Shown here piece after piece: positions 20,889 to 33,265 of a DNA stretch of 64,000 nucleotides. Under the pieces are notes generated by a model. That model searched no databases and was not told where the DNA came from. It was given only the letters and a program-made list of their open reading frames with translations. Each line of letters starts with the position of its first letter. Position 1 is the first letter of the stretch. Source of the stretch: Skeletonema tropicum (lineage: Eukaryota > Bacillariophyta > Thalassiosirophyceae > Thalassiosirales > Thalassiosiraceae). The stretch is from the NCBI GenBank assembly GCA_037178625.1, contig JAWZXG010000030.1:124001-188000 (forward strand), written 5' to 3'. The position numbers were made by a program, and so were the translations under genes.

Positions 20889-23800
20889 TTACTTTCTGCC
20901 AAACTTTAACCGCGACATGACCGACTTCTTCTTTCTATTTGACTCCGGTTCCTCATCGATATTCGCAGTGCTCGTTTGACGCGATCTTTGAGACTGTTCT
21001 GAAATTGCGTTCGAAGGCATCGACCTTCTACTTCTGGAGCCTTCAGTGTTTTGGGCACTCGAATTCCTAGATGTCCCGGAGCGCATACTTCTCGAGCCCT
21101 TACTCCTCGATCCAATGGTGGACTGCCTTCTAGAGTCATCATCATCAGCAGTGTTGTTTCCACCTGAATACCTACTTCTTGAACCGCCCCCGCTGTTTCT
21201 AGAATTCCTCGATCTCGCGGCTGTAGATCTGGATTGCTTGCTTCCATCGCCAGAGTATACACCAGAATACCCAGATCTGTCAGATTGTCTACTCCTCGAA
21301 CCAACAGTAGATTGCTTGCTTCTCGAACCGTCATCATCCGTATGTATACTCGATCTCGCGGTAGATTTTGACCTTGCCTCGCTCGATTGCCTGGACATGG
21401 ATTCGTCATCATCTGAGTACGCGCTGGACTGCGCACTGGATTGCCCTGACGAATCATCATCAGAGTCGCTAGATTGTCTAGACGAGCCGTCACCAGACGC
21501 ACTAGACTGACCTGATGCCGAGTCATCATCGGACTCAGACTGTTCAATCTCCTCAGTATATTTTGATTGCCGGTCCTCCAGCATTTTCTTCAGCTGGGAT
21601 ATAAGTCCAGATCTAATGTGATTGTCCGCAAGTTCAAGATATTGCAGCGAGTCATTGTGGTCTCTGAGAATCTCAACGAACTTCTTCGCTGTATTTGATG
21701 TGACTTGGTTGTCTTCGAGGTTGATTTCTATCAGGCTTGAATTGTCCCGGAGAACATCCGCAATCTTCTCGGCGACGTCATTACCAATCTTCATATTGCG
21801 GAGCGATAGATATTTGACATGAGAGTTTTCAGCCAGGGCATCGATCATATCCAGTAGAGTATCAACGCTAACTTTCTGATCATCCAGAACGATTTCCTGG
21901 AGATTCTTATCATTATTGATCACTCTTTCAACCAATACATTAATATCGTCACCATCTTGACGTGAAGCATCGTCATCTTCATTTGCATCTCCAGGTACGT
22001 AGTGCTGCTTTTGAAGCTCCAGGATTCGCTTGTTCTTTTCAGGCCAAGGAATTGATGAGTCCTTCATAACCTCCATGATTGCTTTTCTTTTTCGGACTAC
22101 CGCCTCACTTTCTTCAGGAACTTCGTGCATTGGAGGCTTGCCTTCGGCTGCAACTTTCTTTCCTCTGTCCTGGTTGATAGCATTAATTTCGTCCATAAGA
22201 TCGTCATCAACTTGGTTGCCAGACAAATCAATAAGGACAAGTGTGGTGTTCTGATCCAATGTACCAAGAAGATACTCGCACCCCTCATTTGTGATTTGAT
22301 TATCCTTCAATGAAATATGAGTGATTGTTTTGTTGTCTGCAAGAGCTAATGAAAGAGCTGCAACATCGTCGTCGTCAATACCAGTGTCGTCAAAATTCAA
22401 GGTTTTGATTACATCATTTGCACCGAGCGCATCAATCATTGATTCTCGATCATCTAAAGCAGCCAAATTTGTTCCTTCGAGTTTCAAATTTATCAAGTTG
22501 GGATCATTTGCTTTGATTCGATCAACAATGAGCGAGACGGACGTGTCAGCGGACCTCCCCGAGGCTGATGATCTCGACGATTCACCTGATCTGCCGGAAG
22601 CAGAAGTCGCACCCGATCTGTAGGAAGCTGAACTAGCACGTGATCTACCTGATCTACCAGAAGCAGCAGTAACACCTGATCTGTACGAAGCTGAACTAGC
22701 ACGTGATCTAGCAAAAGCAGAAGCTCTACCGGAAGCAGAAGTAACACTCGATCTACCAGAAGCAGAAGTCGCACCCGATCTGTAGGAAGCTGAACTAGCA
22801 CGTGATCTAGCAAAAGCAGAAGCCCTACCGGAAGCAGAAGTATCACCCGATCTGCCGGAAGCAGTAGTCGCACCCGATCTGTAGGAAGCTGAACTAGCAC
22901 GTGATCTACCTGATCTACCAGAAGCAGAAGTAACACCCGATCTGTACGAAGCTGAAGTTGCATATGATCTTCCTGACGCTGAAGTCATTCCTGATCTGCC
23001 CGTGGCATATGATCTGGCCTGAGATCTGGCATAAACTGAAGATCTACCCGACACAGACGTCCCAATGCTTTCAGCGGCCTGAGATCTGGCATGAACTGAA
23101 GATCTATCCGACACAGACGTCCCAATACTTTCAGCCACGCTGAGAGATAAGCGTGGGGCCAACAAGGCATTGACTTCTTGAATAAGTTTGTCGCTGACTT
23201 CGTTTCCAGACAAATCGATATAATCGATGACCTCATTCTTATCTAGACATCCGAGGAGATACTCACAACCTTCATCAGTGATTCCATTATCTCGCAATGA
23301 AATGTACGTGACTGTTTTGTTATCTGAAAGAGCCGTAGAGAGTGAGGCAATGTTATCATCATTCATGCCGGTGTCGTTGAGTGATATTTTTGTAACATTT
23401 TCATTTGTAGTCAGCGCATCAACCAACGAGTCAAATTCAGCATCATCAGCCAAATTCCTTCCATCAAGAACAAGTTCGACGAATTCTGGATCATCGGAGA
23501 ACAATCTGTCCACAAACTCTGCTAATGACACATCACCATTAGATGCTTGCGATACAGATGCGGCAGTGGAGAGCGGCGGCCGCTGATCCAAAATGTCGTA
23601 GACATCGTCGATTATGTCATCATCGATTTCGTTCCCTTCGAGGTCAATATCTCGCAAAACGTCGTTGGAATCCAGAGTCCCAATCAAGTATTCAGCCCCC
23701 TCTGATGTTATGGCATTATTGGACAGATTGAGGTAGTGGATGGATTGATTATCAGCAAGAGCAAGCGAAAGAGATTCTACGCATTCATCATCCAACTCAT

Positions 23801-26800
23801 TAAGGGAGAGATCCACTCTTCGGACATGTGTATTTTCTGCGAGGGCATCAAAAAGAACGAAAACATCATTTCGAAGGCCAAACTCCATCTCTCTCAGATC
23901 AAGATTTATCAAAGTTGGATCATTGTCTTGAACTCTTCGAATGAGTCCTCTTGCAACGCTCAGGTTTTCAGCGTTCTCACTGCGATATTTGCCTCCTCTC
24001 GATGTCAATATGTCTCTCATTTCTTCGTGGAGGTCAGCATCAATGTCTGGATTTCCAGATAGATCTAACATTTCAATCGTTTCGTTACTCTCCAATGTTC
24101 CAATCAAAAACTCTGCACCTTCAGAAGTGATTGCGTTGTCTCCTAGGCATAAATGCGTGATAGATGTATTATCCATCAATGCAAGTGATAACGCCTCAAC
24201 TTCTTCGTCACGAATGTTGCTATTCTTGAGAGAAAGCTTTACAACATATTCATTGTGAGCCAGGGCCTCCCACAGCGCCTTCCCTCCATCATCTCCAATC
24301 TCTTTCTTGTTATCGAGAAGAATTTCTTCCAGACTGGGGTCATTTTCAAGCACTCGGTCAATAATATGGTCGTAGTCATCATCTGACATTGTTACCTGTG
24401 AGACGTATGATTGATCTCTACTCCTGGCGGATGAAGCATAAGAAGATTGTGCATAAGATGATGCACGTGAATCGTACTCTCGGGATGCATCTCTGCTCCG
24501 AGACTCAGAAATTTCGTCATACTCAGAAGCCTGATTACTTGTTGCAGTAGTACGCGATCCTGCCGCTGATGACCCTTCATCGTAGGATTGGGCGGCCGAA
24601 GGCTCCTCGTCATAAGATGGAGCATTTGATTCTTCTTCATCATCCGTCGAAGGAAGATCGCCGGCATCAATAGAGAGATCAGAGTCAGATGAAGATGATG
24701 AGGAGGACGAAGACGATGACCTAGAGCCGTCATCTTCGTCTGTACCCAATGACTCATTTTTCTCACGAATTGAAGAACGGAACGACGACAGTAGAGCGTT
24801 GAATGTGGCCTTAGGTGGTGCATACTCTTTTTCAAGCTCTTCAATCATTCGTATTCGCTTTTCCCTCGCCTCCTCCATAAGTCGTTTGTGTTGACGGAAT
24901 TTATAAGCAAAGAAACCAATGCAGCCGCAGATTGCTCCAAGACCGGCGAAAATTCCTCCAAGCATGTAGTAGAGATTCGATGCTGGCGGTTCAGGGTAAA
25001 TGATGTATGTCGGAGCAATCGTGGGCTGATACGTCGGATCAGTATTCGGCAAGGGGACATTGGCGGCCGAAACGTCTTCGAGACCGTCCCAAAACTTAGA
25101 TCTTGTGGCTGGGTGCTGTGGATGCTTCGGAGAGGTAAAAATTTCCACCAAGGTATTGCCAAAAGATTCAATCCATGACTTCACGTAAATGGACCAATCA
25201 CGCCAGCCAGGAGGATAATCTGAGAAGGTCAACGTCACATTCATCAAAATCTCCAATACAGCAGGCTTCTCCTGGCCAAAGCCGAGCACTGTTTGGGATG
25301 CAAAGGGAGAGTCAGCTTCAAATTCTGGATAAGGATTTTGCGAGTCGATGATGGCTTCAACGATTTCTATATCCACGGTCTGAAGACGAGGAACCAATAA
25401 GTCGAACATGAGGTTTTCAAAGATAAACTGTTCTTCATTTGTCATGTTCCTATCTGGTTCAACACCCGTGAGGAAAACCTTCACTTGCCTTTCGACTGTC
25501 TCAATGGTTTCTGGGAGACTAATTTCGGAGACAACAGGAGTAGGTGCTGGGGTAGGTTTCACAGGTGAAATCTGACCTGGAAATACCACGAATGGAGGAG
25601 CAGCAGCTGCATGTGACCCAAACTGAAGATCAAACGTGTTCAACACTGTTTCGAATGCCCGTAATCGATCATCCATATCAGCAACTTTCCTATCATTGCA
25701 GGAACTGCCGACACAATTGAGGACATAAAGCGTCGTGGCGTTATAAAAGAATTCCTCGTCATTGAGATCACCATTGACGTATGCGAAGAGCTGCTCCTTG
25801 TAATTTCCATCTTCTTCGGAATATGCTTGGATATTATCCATCCAGTGATACATACCCGTAATCCAACGCAAAGCAGGTGACTCTGGTCCTGCGCAAACTT
25901 GTCCAGGGTCGAGGCACAAGTCGATGTTTGGAAACCATGCCGAGCGACCGTCTGTAGCAGCTTTCTTCCCGATAAAGTGATTCAGTTTTCCGTAGAGACA
26001 AGTACCTCGAATCTTCAATGATCCACGGCCCCACCAACAACAACCTTCAAGATCCGTTCGACCATACTCATTTGGGATGTCGTTAACATCTCTCTCTTCA
26101 ACACCAACTATGGCATCCCAGAAACCTACATTTTCGCCATGAACAATCGTCGGACCGCAGAAAAATGACTTCGGAGCACCTTTCCATAGCCCATGGCTAA
26201 CACCATGAGCTTCCATTTGCAAGATTTGCACAGAATTGAGTTGGGTAGCGCAGTCGTAAAGATTTTTGTCTTTAAGTCTGGGGCATCCCTCATCTTGATA
26301 CGAGCGCCCGTTTTGCCCGCATGCATTCGAAAGCGGAAAACGAAATTGATCTTTTCCGTCATCCAGACCAACGCCATCTGTCTTGTCGTTAGGAAGGTGC
26401 TCTATATTCAATTCATCACAGGAATCATGAATAATGGAATCTACCATTGCTTGGGCGAGAAAAGCTGCAATGTTGACGAGGCCATACACGATGGAATTTC
26501 GCATAGGATACTTCAAGTCTTCTGTTGTCAAAAATGTAGTTACTGGTTCATCCCCGTCATCATTTCCATTTTGATCCTTCCCAAGGTAGAAGAATGACCC
26601 ATCAATCCCCTCCGTGGCTAGTCTTCTCAGCGCATCGACGAAATGGTTGTAACGGTAATTATACGACGGAAACGTTGATCCATCGTAAGTACGATGTCGA
26701 AAAACATTTCGCGAAAAATGCCCAAAACCAGCCCCAGCCGATTCCAACTCTCCGTTCTCAGCCCTCTGGATATGATCAAATATTGCATCGATCATATTAT

Positions 26801-29488
26801 TTATTGGATTACCGTTAACATCCGTCCCTCCCACCTCATATTGGGCCGGACCCTTCGGCTTCTCAGGAGGGAGTTCCACCAAAGATCCATCCTCTGGCGT
26901 TGCGATGAGACGACAGTCAAATGTAAGTTCTTCCAACTTGCGGTTCACTGCATCAAGCAAGGGCGTTTCGAGACTGGCAGTAATGTCTCCGGATAATTCC
27001 CAAACAAAGACTCCGGCAAGGAAGTTCTGGTTGACAAATTCGACTTTATCACACACAGATTGAGGATCATCATATGACACGAGACCAGACCCATCCCCAA
27101 AGAAAGCATACTGCGTCTTGGTGGGCTCATGTCGTCTGGTGATCAGGTCCCTCCCTACTCCGAACTTCTCAAGAATGTTGTAAAACACAGGCGTTCCCAA
27201 ATCTCGAGGCCAATTGGCCTGATCGACCGAACCTCCACGCTTGCCTCCTTTCTTACTATGAAACCCTCCCAACTCAGTTGCAAAGCTATACGTCGAACCG
27301 TAAAAAGGAATACCAATACTGATCTTGTAGGAATGTTCGCCGGCACCACCTTGAATGTAATTACGGACGCATCCGTCCACGCTGAGTCCTTTGATGACAT
27401 CCCATTCCTGATCGTAAAGTGGAGCATTGGCACCGGTGAGACCCTCCTTCTCGCTATGGAAGTCGAACGTCATTAGATTCATCCCATCCAACACCTGCCC
27501 AAGGTAGTCAATGTCGAGAAATTTAATGTTGGCTGGACCGCAGGGCAGCGCGGCAGTTAGTCCGAATGCTCCCCCATTCAACGGTGCATCTCCCGTTCGA
27601 ATTTGATAATCGTTCAGAGCCTCTCGTACCTCTAACAGCAATCTGTTGAAGTTCTTCCTATCCTTGTCTGATCCACCGTGTGGTCGGTACCCTGGGTACT
27701 CCCAGTCTATATATTGTCATTAGAAATTAGAAGAAAGTAATTGATGTGTGTGTCAGACATATGTAAGAATAATACAGAGCAGAACAACAAACTCAATAGT
27801 AAATTCAATAGAAATAACATCATCAACTCACCAATATCAATCCCATCAAATCCATAATCCTCAATAAGCCCCACACACTCCTTCGCAAACCGTCTCCTCT
27901 TCTCCACATCATCCGCCACGGTGGGGAAACTCCCCGACAAAGTCCATCCACCAATCGACGGATAAATTTCCGCTCCAGCAACATGTGACAAATAAATCAA
28001 CCCCTCCTTATACCTGTGCACATTGCACACTTTACTATTGGGAAAATTCCGATGACACCGTTCAAAGTGTTCACATGTTGGTAGATCATCATTGACATCT
28101 CCAAATGACAATTGTGTCCTCCTCCTCCTCCTCCTGAGAAGTGAACTCCCAACATTCTTACCATCATCCCTCCCCTTCCCACCCTGACAATAACTCGGTA
28201 ATTTCTCCCTATTCACACTAAAATCATATGGACCATTCAACACATTTGGATCAGCCCAAGAATCCGTACCGAATATAAACCCGTCGGTATCTGATTGGAA
28301 GAAGGCATAGTTGACACGAGAGACCTTGTTGAGGTTGAGATTGACGGGAGAGGCGAGGTTGGATCGATCGTACCATTGCCATGTGGCGTAGGAGCCGGTT
28401 AGGAGGCGTTGGCGGGAGTGTTTGGAGGTGTGGGAGAATTGTGTCATGGTGTCGGTTGTTGTTGGAGTGGTAGTATTGTTGTTGTTGGGTGGTGGGGCTC
28501 CACCATATTGACGGTGGATAGATTGAGTTACCTTCATGACTTGTTGAAGACGTTGATACAATTCTTCTTCATCATCGTCATCTTCCTCCTCCTCCATAGT
28601 TTCAACTCCAGCAGCATTATTCTTCATAGTGATATCCTCCTGCCCTTGACTATTAACGTAGTCCATAATGTGCTGTTGTAACAATTCTGCATCCGTATTG
28701 GATGGAGGGGGAGGAGCTACTTCGGCTCCAGTGTGAGTTGTCCAACCTTCATCTTTGTAATTGTTATTGATCAAGTTTCGATGATTGGATTGTGCTTTAT
28801 CAGTATTTGATTGCAATGGATCATTATTGTGATTTGAAGCAGTACTTGCTGATGTTCGCAATAACATTTTCTTTGGTGACATCATCTTTATCTTTTCAAT
28901 TCTACCTGTTGCTGCTGTTGCTGCTTTGATGTCAGCCTGATCTTGTGAAATCTCATCCTCTCCACTGCTAGAGGTATCACTAATGGTTCCTCCACGAAGA
29001 TATTGCAAATTGGTAGTATCACTATCCATAAATAGTTCACGATCAAGCCTTCGACGATGATGACTTGGATCATCATTCCCACCTATCATCACTTCGCGCC
29101 GCTCCTCCAAATATCGAGCACCAAGTACATGATGTCCCTCTTCCGATAGACAAGATGAATCGTAGGAAAGATGAGTCAGATTGGTGGCGGATATTATTAT
29201 TGACGCAGCTGACGACATGCCGTTACCACCGCTGTCGTTAGTACCATTCTTGTCAGCTATAAGATTGCTAATAACATCAGTATCACGTCGTTGACTAGGC
29301 CGCTGTAAGTCAATCCATCGTTCCAACGACGACGTCACATTATTATTATCAACACTGCTGTTATCAGAGGTGTAAAAAAATTCATTCAACTTTTGGAATG
29401 CCACTGGAAGAACGAAGTACGATGATGTGAGGACGGCAAAGGCTATGGTACAGCTTGCTAGGAAGAGTCGTTGACGGCGTCTCTGCAT
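20889..29488 (-). CDS. Membrane-anchored GH18 + GH19-like chitinase with tropomodulin-like LRR tail
   Basis: Exon 1 is 27832-29488 and exon 2 is 20889-27706; the 125-nt intron runs GTGAG to ATATAG and the splice rebuilds the GH18 active-site motif DGIDIDWE (residues 548-555, catalytic Glu555). Total about 2824 residues. In order: signal anchor 8-32; disordered region to 360; GH18 domain ~361-820 with SIGGW at 511-515; GH19-like domain ~856-1249 with FGHFSRN and CCWWGRGSLKIRGTCLYGK (1108 onward); a Pro/Thr linker; a membrane span at ~1464-1488 (MLGGIFAGLGAICGCIGFFA); an acidic Ser tail; five repeats of a tropomodulin-like leucine-rich module (~1663-1784, 1804-1919, 1948-2069, 2276-2399, 2474-2599); a Ser/Arg repeat block ~2080-2270; and an RS-rich end. 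GH18 and GH19 enzymes both cut chitin by unrelated mechanisms. The tail would be cytosolic. No break in the 6.8-kb second exon suggests selection. Confidence 0.85.
22550..23130 (-). repeat. Coding minisatellite: Ser/Arg/Gly repeats of the chitinase tail
   Basis: Inside the large gene, words such as SASGRSG, SASYRSGxTSASGRSG and FARSRASSASYRSG repeat about fifteen times, matching DNA units with GATCTGTAGGAAGCTGAACT on the + strand. The repeats are in frame and lie between the third and fourth leucine-rich modules. They probably vary in number between strains. Arg-Ser spacing resembles phosphorylatable linkers, but this is inference. Confidence 0.85.
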
Positions 29489-30029
29489 GGTTATTACTTA
29501 TTATATCATCTTTACATAGTGTTGTACTCCTACTCCAACCGTTGTCGGTCTTCAGTCTTCACACAGTCGTTTCAGTTGATTTGAATGACTGCATACTGCA
29601 TCGTGCCAAAAGTCAAAAGCAACGCAACGACAAAGTTTGAAAGGGGCCGTTGCTATTTTTAGATGCGCCCAAACAGAAAATAAAAGGCCCAATAGGTTTG
29701 CAAGTTGATTGGGCCTTAATGGCGTTACTCACAATTCACAATCGTCTTCGCCTGGCTCGGACCGGGGAGGATGATGGATGGACGCGTTATCTGTAGGCGT
29801 GGGGCGCTTTTCATGGTATGTTGTGGGCGGCGCCCACGTGGGGCCCACAACTACACATAATCAGGTACAAATGAGCTCAAAATACCCAAATATTACCATT
29901 TTATCGACCAAAAATCCCCAATATTCCCCTGTCAAGCCTCTCCTAAACCATGGTGTGTTGTGGGCACGCCCACGCGCCCACTATCCCGGTTTGCCTAGTT
30001 ATCTGCCGCCGGCCGGCATGGCATAAGCG
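29489..30029. other. Upstream region of the chitinase gene
   Basis: No gene seen. Two related GC-rich words, GTTGTGGGC with its complement GCCCACAAC (29820-29852) and TGTTGTGGGCACGCCCACGC (about 29949), form short hairpins; the spacing around GGCGCCCACGTGG contains the CACGTG E/G-box core. Whether this controls the divergent promoter is unknown. Confidence 0.35.
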
Positions 30030-30690
30030 GGGTTCCAGACGCTCACCCACCCCGTACGTAGAACTCTGGTACAAAATCCACGTAAAAAAAAATCGACGAA
30101 ACGTGACGCGCCCCCTTCCCGCCAATTTTTTTATTAGTGAAATGCTCTAGCTTTGGGTCCGAGCGGCCAAAATCGAGATTGACAGAGTTGATGTACCGGC
30201 TTTAAAGGTACTACCATCCTTTTGTCGACCGTAATGGGGGTTCTTTACATATGTTGGTTGGCCGATAATTCCAACTCTCTGCTGAGAAATGCATGTGAGA
30301 GTACACTAGCTTTTTGCTAGACAAATTTGGCCGGCCATCAGCCATCATGACTAGCATGAAGCTAGAGGGTACCTTCAAATGCATAGCTCGACGAAAATAT
30401 ACGCTTTCATCACCTACCCAGCGCAGTATACACTCACATAATAGTCACCTAAAGGATAGTATCTCGGGAATAGCATGTAAACCACTTCCCTGAAACTTAA
30501 TTTTGGCCGCTCGGACCCAAAGCTAGAGCATTTTACTAATAAAAAAATTGGCGGGAAGAGGGCGCGTCACGTTTCGTCAAGGTTTTGAATTCCTACAAAT
30601 TTGGTTGAATTCCTACGGTGAGCAGTTTCTACGTGAATTTTGTACCAGTGGAACCTCTCTTATGGGGTCGGCGTTCGAGATACCTGAGGT
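30030..30690. repeat. Large foldback (inverted repeat) element
   Basis: The arm at about 30092-30175 (GACGAAACGTGACGCGCCC, AATGCTCTAGCTTTGGGTCC, GAGCGGCCAAAAT) returns inverted at about 30500-30579, and weaker pairing continues outward: GGTACAAAATCCACGTA at 30069 pairs with TACGTGAATTTTGTACC at 30629. The unpaired centre is about 325 bp. No reading frame is present. It is read as a decayed non-autonomous DNA transposon; target duplications could not be identified. Confidence 0.7.
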
Positions 30691-30790
30691 TGCTACTCAC
30701 CTTTCAGCTTCAGCTGCGTGCATGCACCTGCCTATATACTGCTTTATCTCTTCTCTTTTACTCGCACATGGTGCCCTAGTCCTAGTCCTA
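30660..30790 (+). repeat. Dispersed repeat shared with 39580-39714
   Basis: The stretch from TGGGGTCGGCGTTCGAGATACC through ACTGCTTTATCTCT and TTTTACTCGCACATGGTGCC is also found at 39580-39714 (with small gaps), where it forms one end of the insertion in the Helitron gene. The two copies end at the same place, ...GCACCCTAG versus ...GTGCCCTAG, which helps define that end of the element. Confidence 0.7.
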
Positions 30791-31390
30791 GTCGAAAGTC
30801 GAAATCAAAGGCTCTACATCTACAACTACAATATACCGAGGCAGGGCATAGGAGCACCTCTCTAGGCCAACATTACAATCACAATTAGTCTATCATGAAT
30901 GATAACATTGCAGCTGATAGTAGAGAGAGTAGAGAGAAAGAGAATGCATAGTTATTGCTATTGCATACATTAATAATGGTAGATATTCCTACTCTATTAT
31001 TTACTCTCAGCTGATTCATATTCATCTGCATCTCGTCTCCGGTTGAAATACACCAAATTAATATCTGCCTCGTAACATCTAAATCATTTTTATTTTATTT
31101 TTCTTGTTGTTTTTCTTCTGTTACACAAAGAGTTCCAAGTAATTGCATTTTGCGTATCTTTTACATCATTGTGGAAACTCTATTCACATACCTTCTTTTC
31201 TACACTAAGCCCTATGTATAATACTGTATATACTCTACCTCTACCCCTCTCTTCTTCCTCTCTAACGCACCATCCATCACTCCACATGGAAACATGTCAC
31301 CAATCTCTGCAGTATCTGCACATCCTCTCAAGGACCACCACCACCCATCATCATAGTCCAACAAGAACAAGAGCATCCGGAATAAGAACA

Positions 31391-31816
31391 TTATTTAGGT
31401 CCAAGAGGAGCAGGAGGAGCATCCGGAAGAACACTAAACATCTCCAACAAGTCAGCAGCACACTTGTCTTCATAATATTTTTGAAAGAATAATATAATCT
31501 CGATTGGATCCAATTCTCCATCGCCATTCCCAACGTCCATTTCAAAGTAGGTAACTTTGTCCTTGAAGGCTTCACTGACGATTGCACCGAAGTCGACGTT
31601 CGTTCCTTGGGTGAATGGGAAAACGGCTGCTTGGATCTTGCGTACAATGGTGGCTACCACTGCTGCTTTTAGGACTTCATCTTCATCGTCGCAGTTGGAG
31701 CTAGAATTTTTGCCCCGCATTGCGGCGTCTGTAGCAGAAGTAGATGTAGCAGAAGTTGATGGGGTAGCCAAGACGACCAAGAGAAGGGTGAGGATGGAGG
31801 TGATGAACTTCTTCAT
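31391..31816 (-). CDS. Small secreted protein with EF-hand-like loop, copy 2
   Basis: 141 residues with ATG at 31816 and TAA at 31391-31393. Same plan as 12887-13309: signal peptide (residues 1-22), Ser/Thr/Ala linker, then DEVLKAAVVATIVRKIQA, and a calcium-loop-like DVGNGDGELDPIE followed by a Phe-rich helix and the end PDAPPAPLGPK. Differences from copy 1 are few (one inserted Ala, NSSSN for SISN, VDF for VEF, QKYYED for QSYYED), so purifying selection or recent conversion holds them together. The duplication includes flanks on both sides but in this copy no foldback or hAT element is inserted, making it the ancestral arrangement. Confidence 0.82.
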   Translation of the reverse strand: MKKFITSILTLLLVVLATPSTSATSTSATDAAMRGKNSSSNCDDEDEVLKAAVVATIVRKIQAAVFPFTQGTNVDFGAIVSEAFKDKVTYFEMDVGNGDGELDPIEIILFFQKYYEDKCAADLLEMFSVLPDAPPAPLGPK

Positions 31817-31929
31817 TTTGTGCTGTAGAATAATTGAACGTAGATGTAGACGTGAGAAGGGACAATGATGCTTCGTTTGTTGAATAGAATGATAATAATA
31901 ATAATGCGAATGCGAACTACTCCTAATCT

Positions 31930-33257
31930 TAATCATCTAAGTAGCAAGATGGGCAAGCCAATCGCCAAAGATGTCAAAAAATGTGTGTGTGGCTTTATTA
32001 GGTGTATGTAACTCATAATTCAACTTATCGTGTAGTGAAATACTCTAAGCCCTTTCATCGTGAAATCACCATCACCGAACACACAAGCAAGATGATGATT
32101 TACGCAAATAATGCACAGACATCACTTTTTGTGTGCTGGCACCACAACTCTCACGTCGACTGCTGCTACACCATAGACGACTGGCATGCAACCGAACCAA
32201 AATACACGGAGAACATGTGTGATGTTGCCGCCAATATGGTACCTTTTCAAGCGCTGTCGATCTCGAATAAACACTCAACACGTGATGATGCTTTTTGACG
32301 TCGCTCGACATCAACCATATTAGATACGTTGGGTAAAGCTACCGTCTCTTCTCGCAGTATATTTACTCATATAATCGTTCATACTGATCTGCTCCGTCAC
32401 AGGATGGGTTTTTGTGGTCGTTGGTGGCTGCGTCGTTCGCGTATGCAAGTTGCTTTGTCGCTAATGAAAGAGGGCACATCTCCGTCCAAAATCTGTCCAC
32501 ACACAACAATCAGCATGTACTATGAAAAACATCGGCAATGACACATAGAGAAAGGTCTATTTGAGCCGGCTTGAGGCTCTGTGTCAGCAGAGAAGGTTGT
32601 GTAGTGTAATATGAATGTATATATTGCAAGCATTTCTGATGCACAAGTTTCAAAAGAAGGTGCAAGCAGATGAGGAATTAGTTGGCCATGAAAGCCTCAA
32701 TCCTGAACCGGAGAGTGCAAGCAGGTGTAGGAAGAGTAGAAATAGGTAATGCATTAGATTATTATTGTTGTTCTTGGCAGTACTTGCTCATTCGTCTACT
32801 TATGTACTAGAGGCACGTGAGAACGGCGGCATGCAGGATCTTCTAGCGTATTCAATCTGCGTAGGAACTAGTACCTTCGAGTTGAATATTCAACTCAAAA
32901 AATTCAACCCAAAATGCAACTCGGCACATGCACGAAAAGCTAAAAAATGTGGGTGAAAAGGTGCTATTTGGGACCTTTTCAAAAACCTTTTCGCACAAAT
33001 TCAACTCCTCTACACAAGAGCAACGTGGGATCTCAGTACACCACAGGCGTGCAACTTGAGTTGAATTTCCGGCTGAATGTTTTCTTTTACAGTTCTGAAA
33101 ACTTCTTATATTTACTTCTGAATCGACGTACAGACTAGTCATTACTTATTCCCTTGTATGTACAGACCTCAAAATTTGCTACGATCTTCAAGAATCGGAT
33201 ATGAAAACGATGTGAACAGCTATCATCGCCATTCCCATAAGTACGATTGGCGTGCGG
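31930..33257. other. Intergenic, one repeat unit and no clear gene
   Basis: 31937-31995 is the single-copy version of the 118-bp unit at 14831. A 98-codon frame at 32002-32298 and others to 32960 show no family resemblance and lack conserved composition. 32880-33060 holds several CAACTC / GAGTTG inverted words (GAGTTGAATATTCAACTC is a perfect palindrome at 32880), possibly transposon debris. Confidence 0.4.
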
Positions 33258-33265
33258 CGGCAGGG

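Noticed and set aside
21046..21510. A Leu/Ser/Asp-rich plus-strand frame opposite the chitinase tail
   Set aside because: It is an antisense shadow of the Ser/Arg-rich coding repeat.
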